Positions 33,939 to 47,219 of a DNA stretch of 64,000 nt are shown here, in pieces. Position 1 is the stretch's first letter, and each line of letters begins with the position of its first letter. The notes below the pieces were generated by a model. That model saw only the letters and a list, made by a program, of their open reading frames with translations. It was not told the origin of the DNA and made no database searches. The position numbers and the translations under genes were made by a program. The DNA is from Bradysia coprophila (lineage: Eukaryota > Arthropoda > Insecta > Diptera > Sciaridae): assembly GCF_014529535.1 (NCBI RefSeq), contig NW_023503555.1, positions 8,432,001-8,496,000 on the forward strand, in the 5' to 3' direction.

Positions 33939-34768
33939 TTATCCAACCAATGTCTTTAAAAGGCTTGGATTTAACCACATTCCCACTGCGGTTCCTAATG
34001 GTGCTGTTTGTACTATAATCGATAAAAAGATTCAACAAAATTTTCGACATTCAGAAGAGGTATAAAACGCTTACGTTCAATAGGTTTATCGTATCCCCGA
34101 CAGAAAACTTCGTCGGAGAGTAGCTCAACATCTGTAAAGTGAATTTCATAAACGCCTCCGTTACAGCTCGCACCACCAATCACTCCTAAGCGCTGAATTT
34201 TGGGATCGTCTCCTTCAAGATACGTCGTGCCATTATACTTCTTCGAATTATTCAATGAGGATATACTTTGGGTCACAAAGGATCACCGGATTTGGTCATT
34301 TGATTAAACATATTGACGTGAAGAAACTTACGTAAAATTAAAGGTTTGATTGTCGGCAGCCTTGGTAAAACAAATATTTTTCAGATCCCATCTAAAAGCA
34401 GATTTTGGTCATTATTAAACGAACATTTGCTTATAGTGTCAGTCTTTGTTACTTAGTGGCATATGGAAGGTATTTAATGTATCCACCAACCGTCATATAA
34501 TACCCAATGGAATCATCTTTAAATTCAATTTCGTCACCATCGCGTTCAGCTAAGTTAATATAACAAATCTGCTCAGAATAAAACTCAGACTTTACTCTCA
34601 AAAAGTTTACCTTTCCGAACAATTTTAGTGAATTTTTCGTCTTCTTTGTAATCGTTGCTGTAGATGTTGGTCCAATAAATTTCACCTTCAGGGCCAAACA
34701 TAAAGTAAATAGTACCAATCACAGCATATGTTTGTCCACGAAATGTATCACCGTTGTCCAAATCGTAT
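33939..34768 (-). pseudogene. Secreted-family gene, unit A copy lacking exon 1
   Basis: Exons 2-6 are present and identical to those of the gene at 50905-53452: 34611-34768, 34453-34549, 34332-34391, 34075-34265, 33939-34012. The exon that encodes the start codon and signal peptide is absent: upstream DNA runs through the left arm of the foldback element and the first part of its satellite to the duplication junction at 35463, beyond which lies unit B intronic DNA. The native promoter is also lost. Unless a new promoter and start have been acquired, this copy cannot make the secreted protein, although its reading frame shows no other damage. Confidence 0.8.
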
Positions 34769-35017
34769 CTGAAGATTAACGTGAACCCATAAAACATGTG
34801 TTCTCTTCGACCGATGCTATTTTCCCCTAATTCTTATTCCTCAATTGTTCGAATCATTGAGGTCAACACAGACTAAAGTTATGAACGGTCGAAACATTCG
34901 GAACATCAGACTAAAAAAGCGCTTTATTTACAATATGCCAACACTATAGTGCCTCAATGACTTAAGGTGATAATGGATGGTGACGCACGGGCTTTTTGGC
35001 TTCACATAAAAGACATT

Positions 35018-35463
35018 AGAGAACTTTAGCAAATCACACAATAATGACAAAACCAATAATTTCCAACAATAACGAAAACGATATTGACACGGAAAAATTT
35101 TATCATTGTGAATGAGGCGGGATGGGTAAATATGTTCACAAATCATGGTGTGTTATGTGGTGGTAGAATTCAGACTTTAACAAAAATTAAATTCAAAAAG
35201 AAAAAATATTTTTTCGGGTGTCTATATAAACTGTGGCAATGCGATAGCTAGTAATTTCGCGCCGCGCATTTTGTATCACAAATGCCGGTATCCCAACTGA
35301 GATACACGCATTTTCGTATCAGATATATACCGATTTCCCGACCTAGAAAATGCCGATTTTCCTTTGACTTATACCGGGATACCGGTATCCCAATTGAGAT
35401 ACACGAATTTTGTATCACAGATGCTGGTATCCCAACTAAGATACACGCATTTTGTATATCACA
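35018..35463. mobile_element. Truncated foldback element, unit A
   Basis: The left arm (starting AGAGAACTTTAGCAAATCAC) and the first four or so GGTATCCC satellite units of the element at 51984-53308 are present. The rest of the satellite and the right arm are missing because the duplication breakpoint falls here. Confidence 0.8.
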
Positions 35464-35472
35464 ATCAATATC
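35464..35472 (+). other. Duplication junction filler (9 bp)
   Basis: The bases atcaatatc lie between the end of unit A, inside the GGTATCCC satellite, and the start of unit B. They match neither the sequence left of 18505 (ending ttatgccatg) nor that right of 52429 (gatgccggtc). Short non-templated or copied filler with little homology suggests end joining or template switching. Confidence 0.7.
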
Positions 35473-38400
35473 AATTAAAATCTGTTTGATTAAATATTTA
35501 CTTATTAGAGATAATAACGCGCGATGACGGGTCTCTGTACAATGGATTCATATCTATAGATGTAAAATGATGTTACTGATTACAATAATAGATCATAATC
35601 ACATGAAGATTGCTGATTTCGTTTGTGAGATGTGTTTGGTAATCTTCGAGAAAAATTATGAAAATTTTGCGTAAATCAACTTATCAAACAATGCAGTATG
35701 AACAAGATGGGCCTTCCGTTTTTTTTTACTTTATCAAAGAGTCGTAAACGAAATGAATGAGCGCTGATAATTACTCTTTGCAGTGTGGACGGGACAGAAA
35801 TGGAGCGATTTTTTATTTAAATTAATTTTTGAGTTGCATGATAATATCATTCCATTCTTTACTGATAACACGGCAGCGTAAAATAAACCAGGCAGTTGTG
35901 GGACCGTATCATAAGTAAATTTCTATTTTATGGATTCAGCCAAGAGTATTGATTGAGCGTATTTGCAAATATTAGCGAGAACAGTAGAAACAACATTTGC
36001 ATCTTGTGAAAAGTTTAATTTAATTCCTCGATCATATCTAGGTCCCTTATTTGACTTTACATAAATGAACTGCTCCTGCCTGGTTTATTTTACGCTTCGT
36101 TGCTGATAAGTATGACTTGTTCTGATCAAAGTTATTTTTTTAAACGCAGGCCAGAAAATAGTCATTTTCTTCCCTCCGTTCAGAATTCGAAAGCTTTTGT
36201 TGCGAAAAACGTTGTGTTTAACTCGGAAAAAAGTTAGAAATTACATTAAACCGAGAAAATTCTTCCCTAGTTGAACTAATACCTATTTTTTCTCGACAGG
36301 TTGGTTGATTAATACAGAAAAACGCTCTTATTTAAGATTTTTCTTTGTTTGCTAAGAAAAGTTGTGATTGTTTCTTCTTCTGAAAATTGCAAACTGTTTT
36401 TCCACCTGCTAAGAATTTCGCGCCGAGTCATTTACAATAATTGACAAAATGACACTTTGGGGGTTATTGTGAATGACGCGGTGCGAAATTCCTCAACACC
36501 TGTTGCACAACTTTTCATGCCAAACAACTTGAAATGAAGAAAAAACTTACAGAACTTGCGCCCGGAATTATACAAGTACCTGCACTGGATACAAAATCTT
36601 GTCCTTCATTAATTCCCTTGACTGAAATACATGGGTCTTACGGATGATAAACACTCTAAAATGTTTGTCACACAATGTTCACTACTATGATTGAAAATAC
36701 ATGAATGTATGACCAAAAACCTTAAATACAGAAAATGTTTGTCACACTTTGTTCATTCCTTGATAACACGATAACTCGAGTAATTTTCAATGGATTTCCA
36801 AAAACTTTTTTTTGTCTGACGGGTAATTAAATTCCTGAGGTTAATTTTGAAGATGGGTTATAACGGACGGGTGATCTCTGAGATATTCCTAAAAGAATTT
36901 TTGTCTTGTCGCTTGATAACACGATAACTTGAGTAATTTTCAATGGATTTCCAAAAACTATTTTTTGTTCGACGGGGAATTACATTCCTGAGGTTAAGTT
37001 CGAAGATGGGTTATAACGGACGGGTGATCTCTGAGATATTCCCAAAAGAATTTTTGTCTTGTCGCTTGATAACACGATAACTTAGGTAATCCTCAACGGA
37101 TTTCCAAAAAAAAAACAGACTATCTGTCTAAATAATAGTCTCCTTACGGAGAAATTTTCGACTTTCCAAGAAAATTTTGTTTGATAAGTACTGAAATAAC
37201 TCGGGTTAAGTTCGTTAATGGAAAATACTGAAGTATCTGTTATTTATTCCGAAAAGACTTTTATGTGTCATTTATTGTTGCCTATGGTAGAAAAAAAATC
37301 AACGAGTGTGAACTTTGCGGCCAGAGCGAAGCGAGGGCCGTAATCCCACGAGTTTCATATTTTATTCATGATCGATCAAATGAGGCCGAGTTTCAGTAGA
37401 TTTAATTGCTACAAAAATTCTTATAATTTAGAAAATTTAAACGAACGTGAGCTTTACAGTCATAGCAAAGCGAGGCCTTCCATAATTTTTTTTAAAATCG
37501 ACTAGGACTGAAATTCATGAGGCTTAGGTTAGTAAATGGAAAGTATTTGAGTAACAATCTAGACTTTATTTCGAAAAGATTTTTTTGAGGGATTTCGTGG
37601 TAGTTGTTTGTATACAAAAAATTGAACAAGTGTGGACTTTGCGGCCAGAGCTTCATAGCTTCAGAGTTTCATTTTTGTTCAATACATAATCAAGAAATCT
37701 TTTCACCACCGTTTATAGCAGACAATGGGACTTTCTGAAGAAAAAAATTGGAATATAATAAAGCGAATGCGCAATTTATAAGAAAATAAGAAGCGCGCAG
37801 ATTCTCGCGAATTTAAGATTTCGTAACTTGACAGTTGTCATCTTAAAAGTTACGAATCGTATGGACATTCGCATTAAGGTGACAACTGGAATTCTTAAAT
37901 TCACGAGAATCGGCGCCCAGAGTGCAGATTGCCGTATTTTCGTAACTTTAAAGAATTCGTAACTTGACAGTTCTTGTAGGATTTTATACACGCAACCGTC
38001 AAGCTATGAATATTTATTCAGTCAGTCAAGGGACCTGACCCACCCATAAGGTGGGGCCTAGTTTTAACATACGATTTGATATTTATTTTTGTCATTGCTC
38101 TCGATCAGATTCGTCTGGAATTTTATGTTACACTTGATTTTATTGGCAAATTTGGGAAAACGTTTTCCCATATTCTCCCAAGTTTTCCCGTGTTTTCCTA
38201 AATTTCCTGAATTTTCCTTTTGCTAAAGATAGTCCCTGCTTCAAGATTTTCATTCTCACTTGATAGCTTCAGGCACAATATTTCCTTATGTTTCACGCTC
38301 TGATTATTCCGAGTGTTTACATTCACGAAATGGTAAACTTTTAGATTTCTGTCAGAATCCCCATTCGGTATTTGAACTACTCAGCTTTAGATGCTCGGGT

Positions 38401-38538
38401 GTCGAATCCAAGAAAGTTACAATGAGTATACGAAACAAAATCTAGCATCTAAGCCCCCTTTATGGCTGAGAATAAACTTATCGAATATACTAAGGGAATG
38501 TGAGAGGTTGACTCAACTTCTTTCCTATTTTTATTCAG

Positions 38539-39930
38539 GCTTCCATTCGCTTGTATGACAATTTTTTACCGAGTGGCAGCGATAATATCAATCTCTGTAA
38601 CGGGGCAATCATCCATGAAAGTTATGTTCTAACGACTGCCGATTGCATGCATTCTCGGATACGTTCTGCTAATCTAAGGTAATTTACGATAGGTCGAGCC
38701 GATCAAACTCATTGACCTTTCAAAGTTTACTGGAGGTTTGAACTTGCAATTTGTTTTCAGTCGTCCATACAATCCGTCAATGATTTACGTTGCAGCAGGA
38801 TCCTTTGCGGCTAATCCAACGAATACGCGTTATGTTGACTCAATTACAATCCACGAAAATTACAACCCTGACACGCTGGCGAATGATATCGCTTTGGTGA
38901 AGGTAATCCATTCAGAATGTGAAACTTTTCAATAAGATTCGAGCTAACAACACTCGGAAAAACGTTTTAGGTCAACGAGCCGTTCCCACTGAGAAATAAC
39001 CTTGTAATTCAGTGGATTGCCTTAGACGTTAAGAATGCCAGATACGACAACTGCTTCATCAGTTTTCAGAATCAAACGGTAAAAATCGATTGAACGTGTG
39101 GTGCGAATGTTTCCACTTCAAATAAAATTTTTATCGCTTTCCAGTCGACACGCTATCCATATACATCACCTCAGGCAATTTATGTTATGGACAATTGGTT
39201 TTGTAACAAGGGGGCGATCGAAACCAATTCTACCGAACGATTTAGTGACATCTGTTCTCACTATCTCTTTAACGACAGCGGAATGTGCAAGGTGAGCATT
39301 AGTGTTGAAATGTGCAAAGGGACCACTCTGGTCAAGTCGTACTAAGGCAGAATCCAACATGATAGAGACAGAGAAAATAACAAAATGATTAAGTCCGTTA
39401 ACACATCGGACGTTCTTCTCAGCAAAAGCATTCCTGTAGGGTGGTTTCACATTCTTAATGATTTTCCAAACAGCTCCAGCCAACCCAATTTCAAATTAGC
39501 AGTGACAGAGGAACTCCGCTAGTCTGCAACAACCATGTCACCGGACTGTTATCTCAAATTCAGCCACCGAGAAATGATTCCAACACATCCGCTTCATGTG
39601 AAACGACATTGAAAACCTGGGCATTCTACACGAAAGTCTCCGATTTCACTGAATGGATTCATCTGAACATTGCTCGGCAACAGCCGACCGCAGCACCTGG
39701 ACAGCAACCCGTCACTTATCCTCCATATTACAGTAATTGCAAAGATTATTGAATTCAATTTATATGAGAAATTCTATCGAATCGATTTTTCTTTAGCTCC
39801 ACCTCAGTCCACCACCCAACAACAACCACACGGTGACAAGCCTAAAGGAAACAACGCTAGCAGTTTAGCGAAGTCAGTGTCAACTGTTCTAGCTTGTTTA
39901 TGGATCGTTTTTAATTTTTTAATTTATTAA
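38539..39930 (+). pseudogene. Serine-protease homolog, unit B copy lacking exon 1
   Basis: Exons 2-7 are repeated at 38539-38678, 38761-38902, 38971-39078, 39145-39291, 39474-39732 and 39797-39930, differing from unit A by one synonymous change (TAC to TAT at 39156). Exon 1, with the signal peptide and TATA box, lies to the left of the duplicated block and was not copied. Splicing from the upstream exon 1 at 16576 across 22 kb past unit A is conceivable but would have to bypass the unit A exons. Otherwise this copy is promoterless and non-secreted. Confidence 0.8.
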
Positions 39931-42900
39931 ATCGATGAATGCTGGGGCGTGGTTATGTCTGCCTGTGTTGAATGTATTATTAAGTTTAATAAATTAATAA
40001 AAAGAAGATAATGTTTGCCAGATAAAGCATACCGTGCTTTGATTCAACGATAAAGATGCGCTGTCCCATCATCTCATGTGAACTTAATGTACACCACCAA
40101 ATAGGACACAAGTTTGTTTTGAGGGCGGATATATGTAAATGTCGTTGAGAAAGGATTTACAAAAAAAAAATCGTCTGAGGATACAAAAATCCAAACGACC
40201 CCTTCAGGAATCGCCATAAGTCTCATTATGGCCAGTCCAGACCTGATTTCCGTAGATTTTTAAGGCTCTTTGTTTTTATGTTCAGACAAGTTTGAGATAT
40301 TTAACCAATTTCTAAGACTATTCGCACAAATTAAGAAATCGATGTATTTAACCCTTGACCTTCACGCATACGGATATTTATCTGTTATCGATAAATGACG
40401 AGAAAAATAATGACAAGCTCTGGGTAATATGGTCCTTTATATATAGTAAAATGCATGTTAAGAAAATTGAAGTACAAGATTTGAAATCAACCGATTAAAA
40501 AACTTTGATCGATGGAAGTAATGGAGCCGATAATAATACAATTATTGGGACCATTTGAAGACTAATTTTTTTTCGTTGCAATTTGGCGCAACGGGCAACT
40601 GGCACAACTACGAATAAAATACATCTGTTTCAACAAATTTATTCAAGAACCAAAACAGCACCTCCTTTCTTTTAATTTATTAGGGAAAGCACAGACGAGA
40701 CAGTAAAACACAACGCTCCTTTGCCTTACGTTATTATTTACTGAAGATCCAGTGTAGATCAAATCGTTGCATCCTTATCCAGGACGTTTGGAATCCCTTA
40801 AATTACCTCCCAGCTGAAATGCCTATATAAGACAAAACTTCAAGAACAAATAAAGCTTTTTGCTTTTCCCTTTCCAATGGTTCACGTTTAGTGAATAAAC
40901 TTGAAGCAAAGACGCTGTTTCGACCTCCGAACGTGATGGTGGTCACAGAATAGTATAGAACTGTTCATCTTCACTTGCTTCCATCACATTCGTTCACAAG
41001 ACAGCGTAAAATCGCAACGTTGAACAAGTTGTTGACGATTTTACTGAAAAATTGCCATCGCTGATGGAAAACGGACGATAAGTGGAACGCTGCTTTCAAA
41101 CCCACACAACAGATCACAGTAAAAACTCACTCAAAAACACAACCAATCAAAGAAATTCATTCAAAAATCAAACCAAAATCAACTCACTAAAAACGAAAAA
41201 CCCAGGCTGCGACTGCACACTCGTGTCCACAGCAAAACACATCACTTATTTACGCACGGTAATCACAAAACCACTCTGGAAAACTCGGTTAAACTGCAAC
41301 GCCAAAACGGTCAAGAAAATCGTAAAAACTGCAGGTTGACTTTCGTACTTGTTTCGGAAGGTAACTGGTTGCCGTTGCCGAGTAGTAGACAAGCAGTTGA
41401 CGATTTTACTGAAAAATTGCCATCGCTTATGGAAAACGGAAGTGGAAAGATGCTTTGAAACCCACACAACAGAGCACGGCATATGCTTGCCGTCTGTAAC
41501 CGAGTCTGTAACAGATTAAAACAGTAAAAAGTTGTAGGTGATGTAGTTCCTTTCAATGAATGTCGGGTCATAATTCCTCTAGGTAGTCTACCTCTATGGG
41601 TAATTCTGCGTTTGTTCGCAAAAATTATAAAACTTCGAAAAAGAAAGTTTTATCAAAAAAAGGTTGTGCCATTTTGTTGATGCAAACTTTTTTTTTGTAA
41701 AATTTTCTTTCTCGAACTTTTTTGGTCAAATTTATTGTTTTTACTGAAACACAATCACTCAACTCATTTCGTTGAAAGTACTGAAATCGTCCAATTTGTA
41801 TTGAAATTGATTTCACTTTGTTCGGGCAACAAGCGAAAGTGCCTTAACCTGTCACAGACGACAAGCAGTATTATTGTCGAAGCTATTACTTCCATCGATC
41901 AAAGTATTTTTAATCTGTTGATTGCAAATCTTGTACTTCAATTTTTTAGCCCCGTACGAAGTACTGGGGGCTTATAAGATTAATATGCCGTTTGTAACAC
42001 GTCGAATTGGAAGCAGACAGTAAGGGCAAAGCATTTGGTTGTGTTCATAGATGACGAATCCGCAATAAAAAAAATGTCCGTCCGTCCGTCCGTCCGTCCG
42101 TGACCCCTCTAGCTAGAGTAAATCACAACCTTTTTTCAAAATTCTTTTTTTCCCTGATTGGTATCGACAAAAGTAAGGTCAAGTTCGAAAATGGACATGG
42201 TAGGGTGCCCCTCCAGAGCTAGGGCCCTATAGGTGTTTTTCAGTCTTTCGACGATATCTACCGAAATACGCACGCAATAGCTGCTTGTGATATATCAAAT
42301 GAAAGGTATTGACGAGTAGAACAAAGTTGCTGAACATTGTTTTTGGGTAAGATGCAACGCGAGCTTGTTGGGAGGGCTCAAAGGTCGTTACTCGGCCCTA
42401 AGTGTTTTTTGCACATAAATCGAGTAAATCTCATCCGATTTTGCAAGATTTAGTTTTTTATGGAAGGTAACTGAATACCGAAAAGAACGTGTCGAAAAAA
42501 GTTTCAAATTTGGGCCCTTGGACTAAGGCCGCTACTCGGCCCTAAGTGTTTTTTGCACATAAATCGAGTAAATCTCATCCGATTTTGCTAGATTTAGTTT
42601 TTTATGGAAGGTAACTGAATACCGAAAAGAACGCGTCGAAAAAAGTTTCAAATTTGGGCCTTTGGACTAAGGCCGCTACTCGGCCCTAAGTGTTTTTTGC
42701 ACATAAATCGAGTAAATCTCATCCGATTTTGCTAGATTTTGTTTCATTTGAGAGATAATTGAATACCGAAAAGAACGTGTCGAAAAAAGTTTCAAATTTG
42801 GGCCCTTGGACTAAGGCCGCTACTCGGCTCTAAGTGTTTTTTGCACATAAATCGAGTAAATCTGATCCGATTTTGCTAGATTTAGTTTTTTGTGGAAGGT

Positions 42901-43913
42901 AATTGAATACCGAAAATAACGTGGCAAAAAAGTTTCAAATTTGGGCCCTTGGACTAAGGCCGCCACTCGGCCCTAAGTGTTTTTTGCACATAAATCGAGT
43001 AAATCTCATCCGATTTTGCTAGTTTTTGTTTCATTTGAGAGGTAATTGAATACCCAATGGAAAGTTGGCAAAAAATTTTGGGTTTCTAAAATAATGTCGT
43101 AAATTGTTGGTTTTATTTGAGAGGTACTTCGTACGGGCTTTCGTAATTGCGCTATGTGCAATTTTAAAAATGAACAGTTTCAGTAAATTTGACCATGCCC
43201 AACTTGACTTGCATTTTGGTAACAGACGCATTAGAGGGTTGTAGACGTATTAGGGTTCCGGGCGTATTACGACTACGGGCGTATTATGGTTACGGACGAA
43301 ATAGGATTACGGGTCGTACGGGGCTAAGTCGCAGCAAACGCTCCGACTGTTCTGATGCCTTGTTTAACATGCATCTTACTATATAAAGGACCATATTACC
43401 CTCACAGAGTTTGTCGTTATTTTTGTCGTCGTTATCGATAACAGACGAATAGCCGTATGTGACAGGTGAAGCAAGTCGTCCAAAACAGGTACATATTACA
43501 TATGTAACTTGTCATGCAGACTCTGCATTGCAGAGGGCTGGTTCAACGATGATTCTGCAATTACTTTCGTTTTTTCTAAGAAGATCACCGTGTAAGATTT
43601 ATGTGATAATAATATTTGATTACCGCAAGTTCGCACTGCGGCACTGCTGAGCGTAATAATTAAAATATTCTGTACCGAATTTCGACTCGTAGATTGCTAG
43701 ATTGCTAGATGCTAGGTCTAAGACCAATTAAGTCCTATCGCAAGTGCAAGTGATTCCTAAATTATGGTGACGAGCCAACACTATTTTATGATTTTATTTC
43801 CAAAGGACAAATTGACTGTCGTTCTGTTCTGAAACGTTAAATTTTTGTTGAATAAAATGCGGACTGAACTATTTATTCACAATTTATTGCGGCAAAAATG
43901 TAATCAACATCAA

Positions 43914-44246
43914 TTAGACACAAGGACATCGAAGCGAATTTGCATTATAATCGAATTTATTCCATCCATTTTTATCAACAGTCGATGGTTCGCCACGACA
44001 TCCGTATAATTCATAAATTGTACATTTATGACTACCAGCAGAATAGCCAGAAACGAACGGTCCACCACGGTTCAAATTAATGCATGCATCGCCACTGTAT
44101 ACATTGATACAATTCCGTCTCCGTTGTTCCTTACACACGTACATGCTACTTCCAGTTTTCCACGGCGAACACCAGCCTTCAACACCAATTAGTGTTGCAC
44201 CAACTATTAGCACGATGCCAACTAATGATATCAAGGACATTTTCAT
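43914..44246 (-). CDS. Small secreted cysteine-rich protein, unit B copy
   Basis: Identical in protein sequence to the gene at 26948-27280, with the same signal peptide, eight cysteines and close poly(A) signals. The upstream DNA is also duplicated, so this copy should be as functional as the first. It would double the gene dose if the duplication is real. Confidence 0.75.
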   Translation of the reverse strand: MKMSLISLVGIVLIVGATLIGVEGWCSPWKTGSSMYVCKEQRRRNCINVYSGDACINLNRGGPFVSGYSAGSHKCTIYELYGCRGEPSTVDKNGWNKFDYNANSLRCPCV

Positions 44247-44904
44247 CCTTCCTTTTAAGTACCTTTGGACAGAATCGGCAAAATTAATGGAGTATCACTT
44301 CCTGGTTGGTTTGTTTTATCTTCTAACAACGCGCACCAATTCGTTAATAGCTTATACTCTACTCACTATGCTATAAGACGCCTTTTAAAGCGCTCATGGC
44401 ACCTTGTTCAAAACAAATGATATTTGAAATATGTTTCGAGATTGAATCTAATCAAAAATGTTTTACCTGCGTAAATCAGCGTTCGGTAAATCAAACAGAA
44501 AGTTCTACATTCCGGCAAAAATAAAAATTTAATTTCATTGTTGATCTGATTTGTGAATTTTAATTTTCATATATTTTACGAACGGATTGAAGGTTCGTCA
44601 GAGACGAATTTGCTTCAGCTGTTTTTTACTTCGGGGTATAAGCGTAAATTCGTAAACCGATAGAATTATTTTGCAAAAGTATGTTTCGTCGAGACGAAGA
44701 CGAAGAGGGCAAAACAGCCGGCGAAGAACAGGCAACAAGGTTCTAGGATTGGACAGCCAATGTAATAATTGAGAATTTGAGTCGCCGGAAAGTGTATAGG
44801 AAATACTTGTGTGATTGTTATGCTGAATTTAAATTTTATTATTTATCAATGCAGTGTTTGAATGACCAAAGTTCAGTTTACACGTTAGTACACGCATATC
44901 AATT

Positions 44905-47219
44905 TTATACTCCATCCACCCAACTCCAAACCATGAAACTGTCAGTAGAACAGCTCGACAGAGATTGCAAATTAGAGTTGCTAGCGTTCGATACCGGCCT
45001 TACGCATCTACCAGTCTGCTTGTGCACCAACTGGAAGCGATTTTGATTGCCATTAATCGCTCTAAATTCCCAAACATGCCACGGATTGTCTGTGCTGCAT
45101 CTGTCCGTCCACAAAGCGCCACCATCGGCCGAACCTGTGTAGAAGCACCTATCACCCTACTCTTTGTTCTCATCATTCAGAAATGGTGAAGCCAGCAATT
45201 TTCCGTTGGGAACATTTACAATTTCCAGTGTATCGAGTGGTGTTCGGTCTCTGGTAGACAAATTTTTTAAAAATTTTAATCGCACTTCCAACCGTGAACA
45301 CAGAAAATTGATGAACAAAAAAATTACTTTGCTGACGGGCACGCAAACATTTGAGCTTGCACAGTAAAACCGAATCGACTGTTTGAGTTCAAGCAGAAGC
45401 CACTGCCCTCGTTCCGCAACAATTTGCTGTCCGGTCGACATTTTCCGCGGAAGCATCGACCACCATTGCCACATTGAATGTTATCGATCGGGCTAACCGA
45501 ATGCATCCACACTACATTCGGATTCGAATCGTCACGACGTCTACAGACCATATTTTTACAATTGAATGTGTCGGCCTGAAAAAAACGTTCCCGGCTTTCA
45601 TCGTCCATTCAATGACTGAAAAGTGACCGAATAATACCGTATCGATCCAGGCGTTCGGATTGTTCAGAGCTGTTCTACACATGTCTTGCATGGTTCCTGC
45701 TTTCGGCGACGAAAACGATCTGTCCATTGGAGTAGTCTCATAGCCGTCGAAGCGGCGCAGACATGCTCCTTTATCCGAACTGTTAAAAAATTAAATGGAA
45801 AAAACGTCCTGAAGTGAGCATTTCTTTCGGTGTACTTCCAGGCCCTGACTGGCTATATTGGAAATGGCCAGTCCGGTCCTGTGTACTTTAGAATGATATG
45901 AGCATACTTGACGAACGAACTGATGGCAGCGTCACTGCATCTTTGGAAAAAGTATCGTCGGTCATCATTACCGCCACTCATAATAAAACCATACGGCCCT
46001 GGACAATTAGCATTTGGATCATCGTCATGAGGAGCTCCAACACTAACAATACATAAAATTGTCGTAATGAGGAAAAATGTTTCAAATTCTCGTGCATTCC
46101 CACCACTAATCTTACTTATGTGCCATCTCATGTGCACCCACTGTAACACTACCAAAACCACCGTTATCATTCCAAACAACTGTTCCCCAATCTGTTCCAC
46201 TGTTTGTATCTACTGAGCATGCTCCTCCTCCCCAAGCCAGACCACCACCCCATTCGGTATTAGCGTTTGTGATCAGAACAGCCATATCATGGCGTACCAA
46301 CCAAGACCTCTGTTGATATATCCAATTTTTAAATAAATTCAAAGTTCTACCATGTTCGGTTCGTCCGTCGCTTGCTTTAGCGTTCTCAATGAATGGCTGA
46401 GCACCTGTCGACTGCAAAATAAAAATTAATTTTCAGCATTACTCGTTAATGATTCGCGGCGTCGATATGCCAATCATCATCTTACAGCCATTATAAGTAG
46501 ACCATTGACTCGAAAGGATAGGTCAACGCTCCATAGCGTTTTGTATCTAATGTTGACGTCCCAGAAGTAAATGGTTAGGTAGTCCACAACTCGTTGATAA
46601 TTTTGTTGGAACACATCGCCGAATGCTTTGTCTACCACAATTACAACCTCGATGACGGCTGGACCAGTCGCTGTTGCTCTTCCTGCCAATTTGTCAGCTC
46701 GAAGAGTAAAATTTCCAGGAATTTCGACTGTATTTCAAATAGAGTCATTGTAGGGATCGAGGAACTCAAGAGATTTGTTTAACGAAGCTTCACTTACGAT
46801 AGTCAGTTCTTGCTGCAGGAGTGTCATCTTGAAAAACCTTATAGATCGTGGAGCCGTTGTGCTTCTCGATGTATTCCTAAAGAAATATTAAGGCAACGGT
46901 GCATCAAGCAAACGATATCACAAAATGAATTTTCTTTAAATATTTGAGGACTACCTGCGGACTGTCGTAATGTGGAAGTTTGGAATCGATTCCGCTAAAG
47001 CTTTTCAGAACCAAATTTCCTTCATTGTCAGAACTGACTATTGTTGTCTTCGCTCCGATGTTTTCTAGAAAGGACAGTGATGAACAAATGTCGTTTCAAA
47101 TTTGAAATTTTTCTTTTCCCTCAATCCTTACCAGGATACAAGAATGGAATGTATGCAGATGCAACCAGTTGAGTTGTTAAAAACACCGTCAACAATGGTA
47201 CGAATATTTTCAAGACCAT
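44905..47219 (-). pseudogene. Metalloprotease, unit B copy with premature stop
   Basis: All nine exons, the promoter TATA (47271-47278) and the HEMAHNVGAPH zinc site are present as in the 27939-30253 gene. A single G-to-T change on the plus strand at 45158 turns the serine codon at residue 478 into TAG in the last exon. The product would be 477 residues, keeping the signal peptide, catalytic region and cysteine-rich segment but losing the 84-residue lectin-like tail. A second change at 45060 (Thr to Ala) lies beyond the stop. Because the stop is in the final exon, nonsense-mediated decay through exon junctions would not be expected, so a truncated enzyme is possible. It could therefore be a functional short form and not a null. 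Confidence 0.8.

Larger units (their letters stand above)
18505..35463 (+). repeat. Segmental tandem duplication, unit A (16,959 bp)
   Basis: The block matches 35473-52429 base for base apart from the differences I found: substitutions at 21356, 22189, 24637, 26191, 28094 and 28192, and single-base indels near 20150 and 23157. It holds exons 2-7 of the serine-protease homolog, the cysteine-rich gene, the metalloprotease, a SINE, several MITEs and exons 2-6 of the secreted-family gene. The left edge starts at aattaaaatctg within an intron. The right edge stops in a 42-bp-unit satellite at tatatcaca. Confidence 0.95.
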
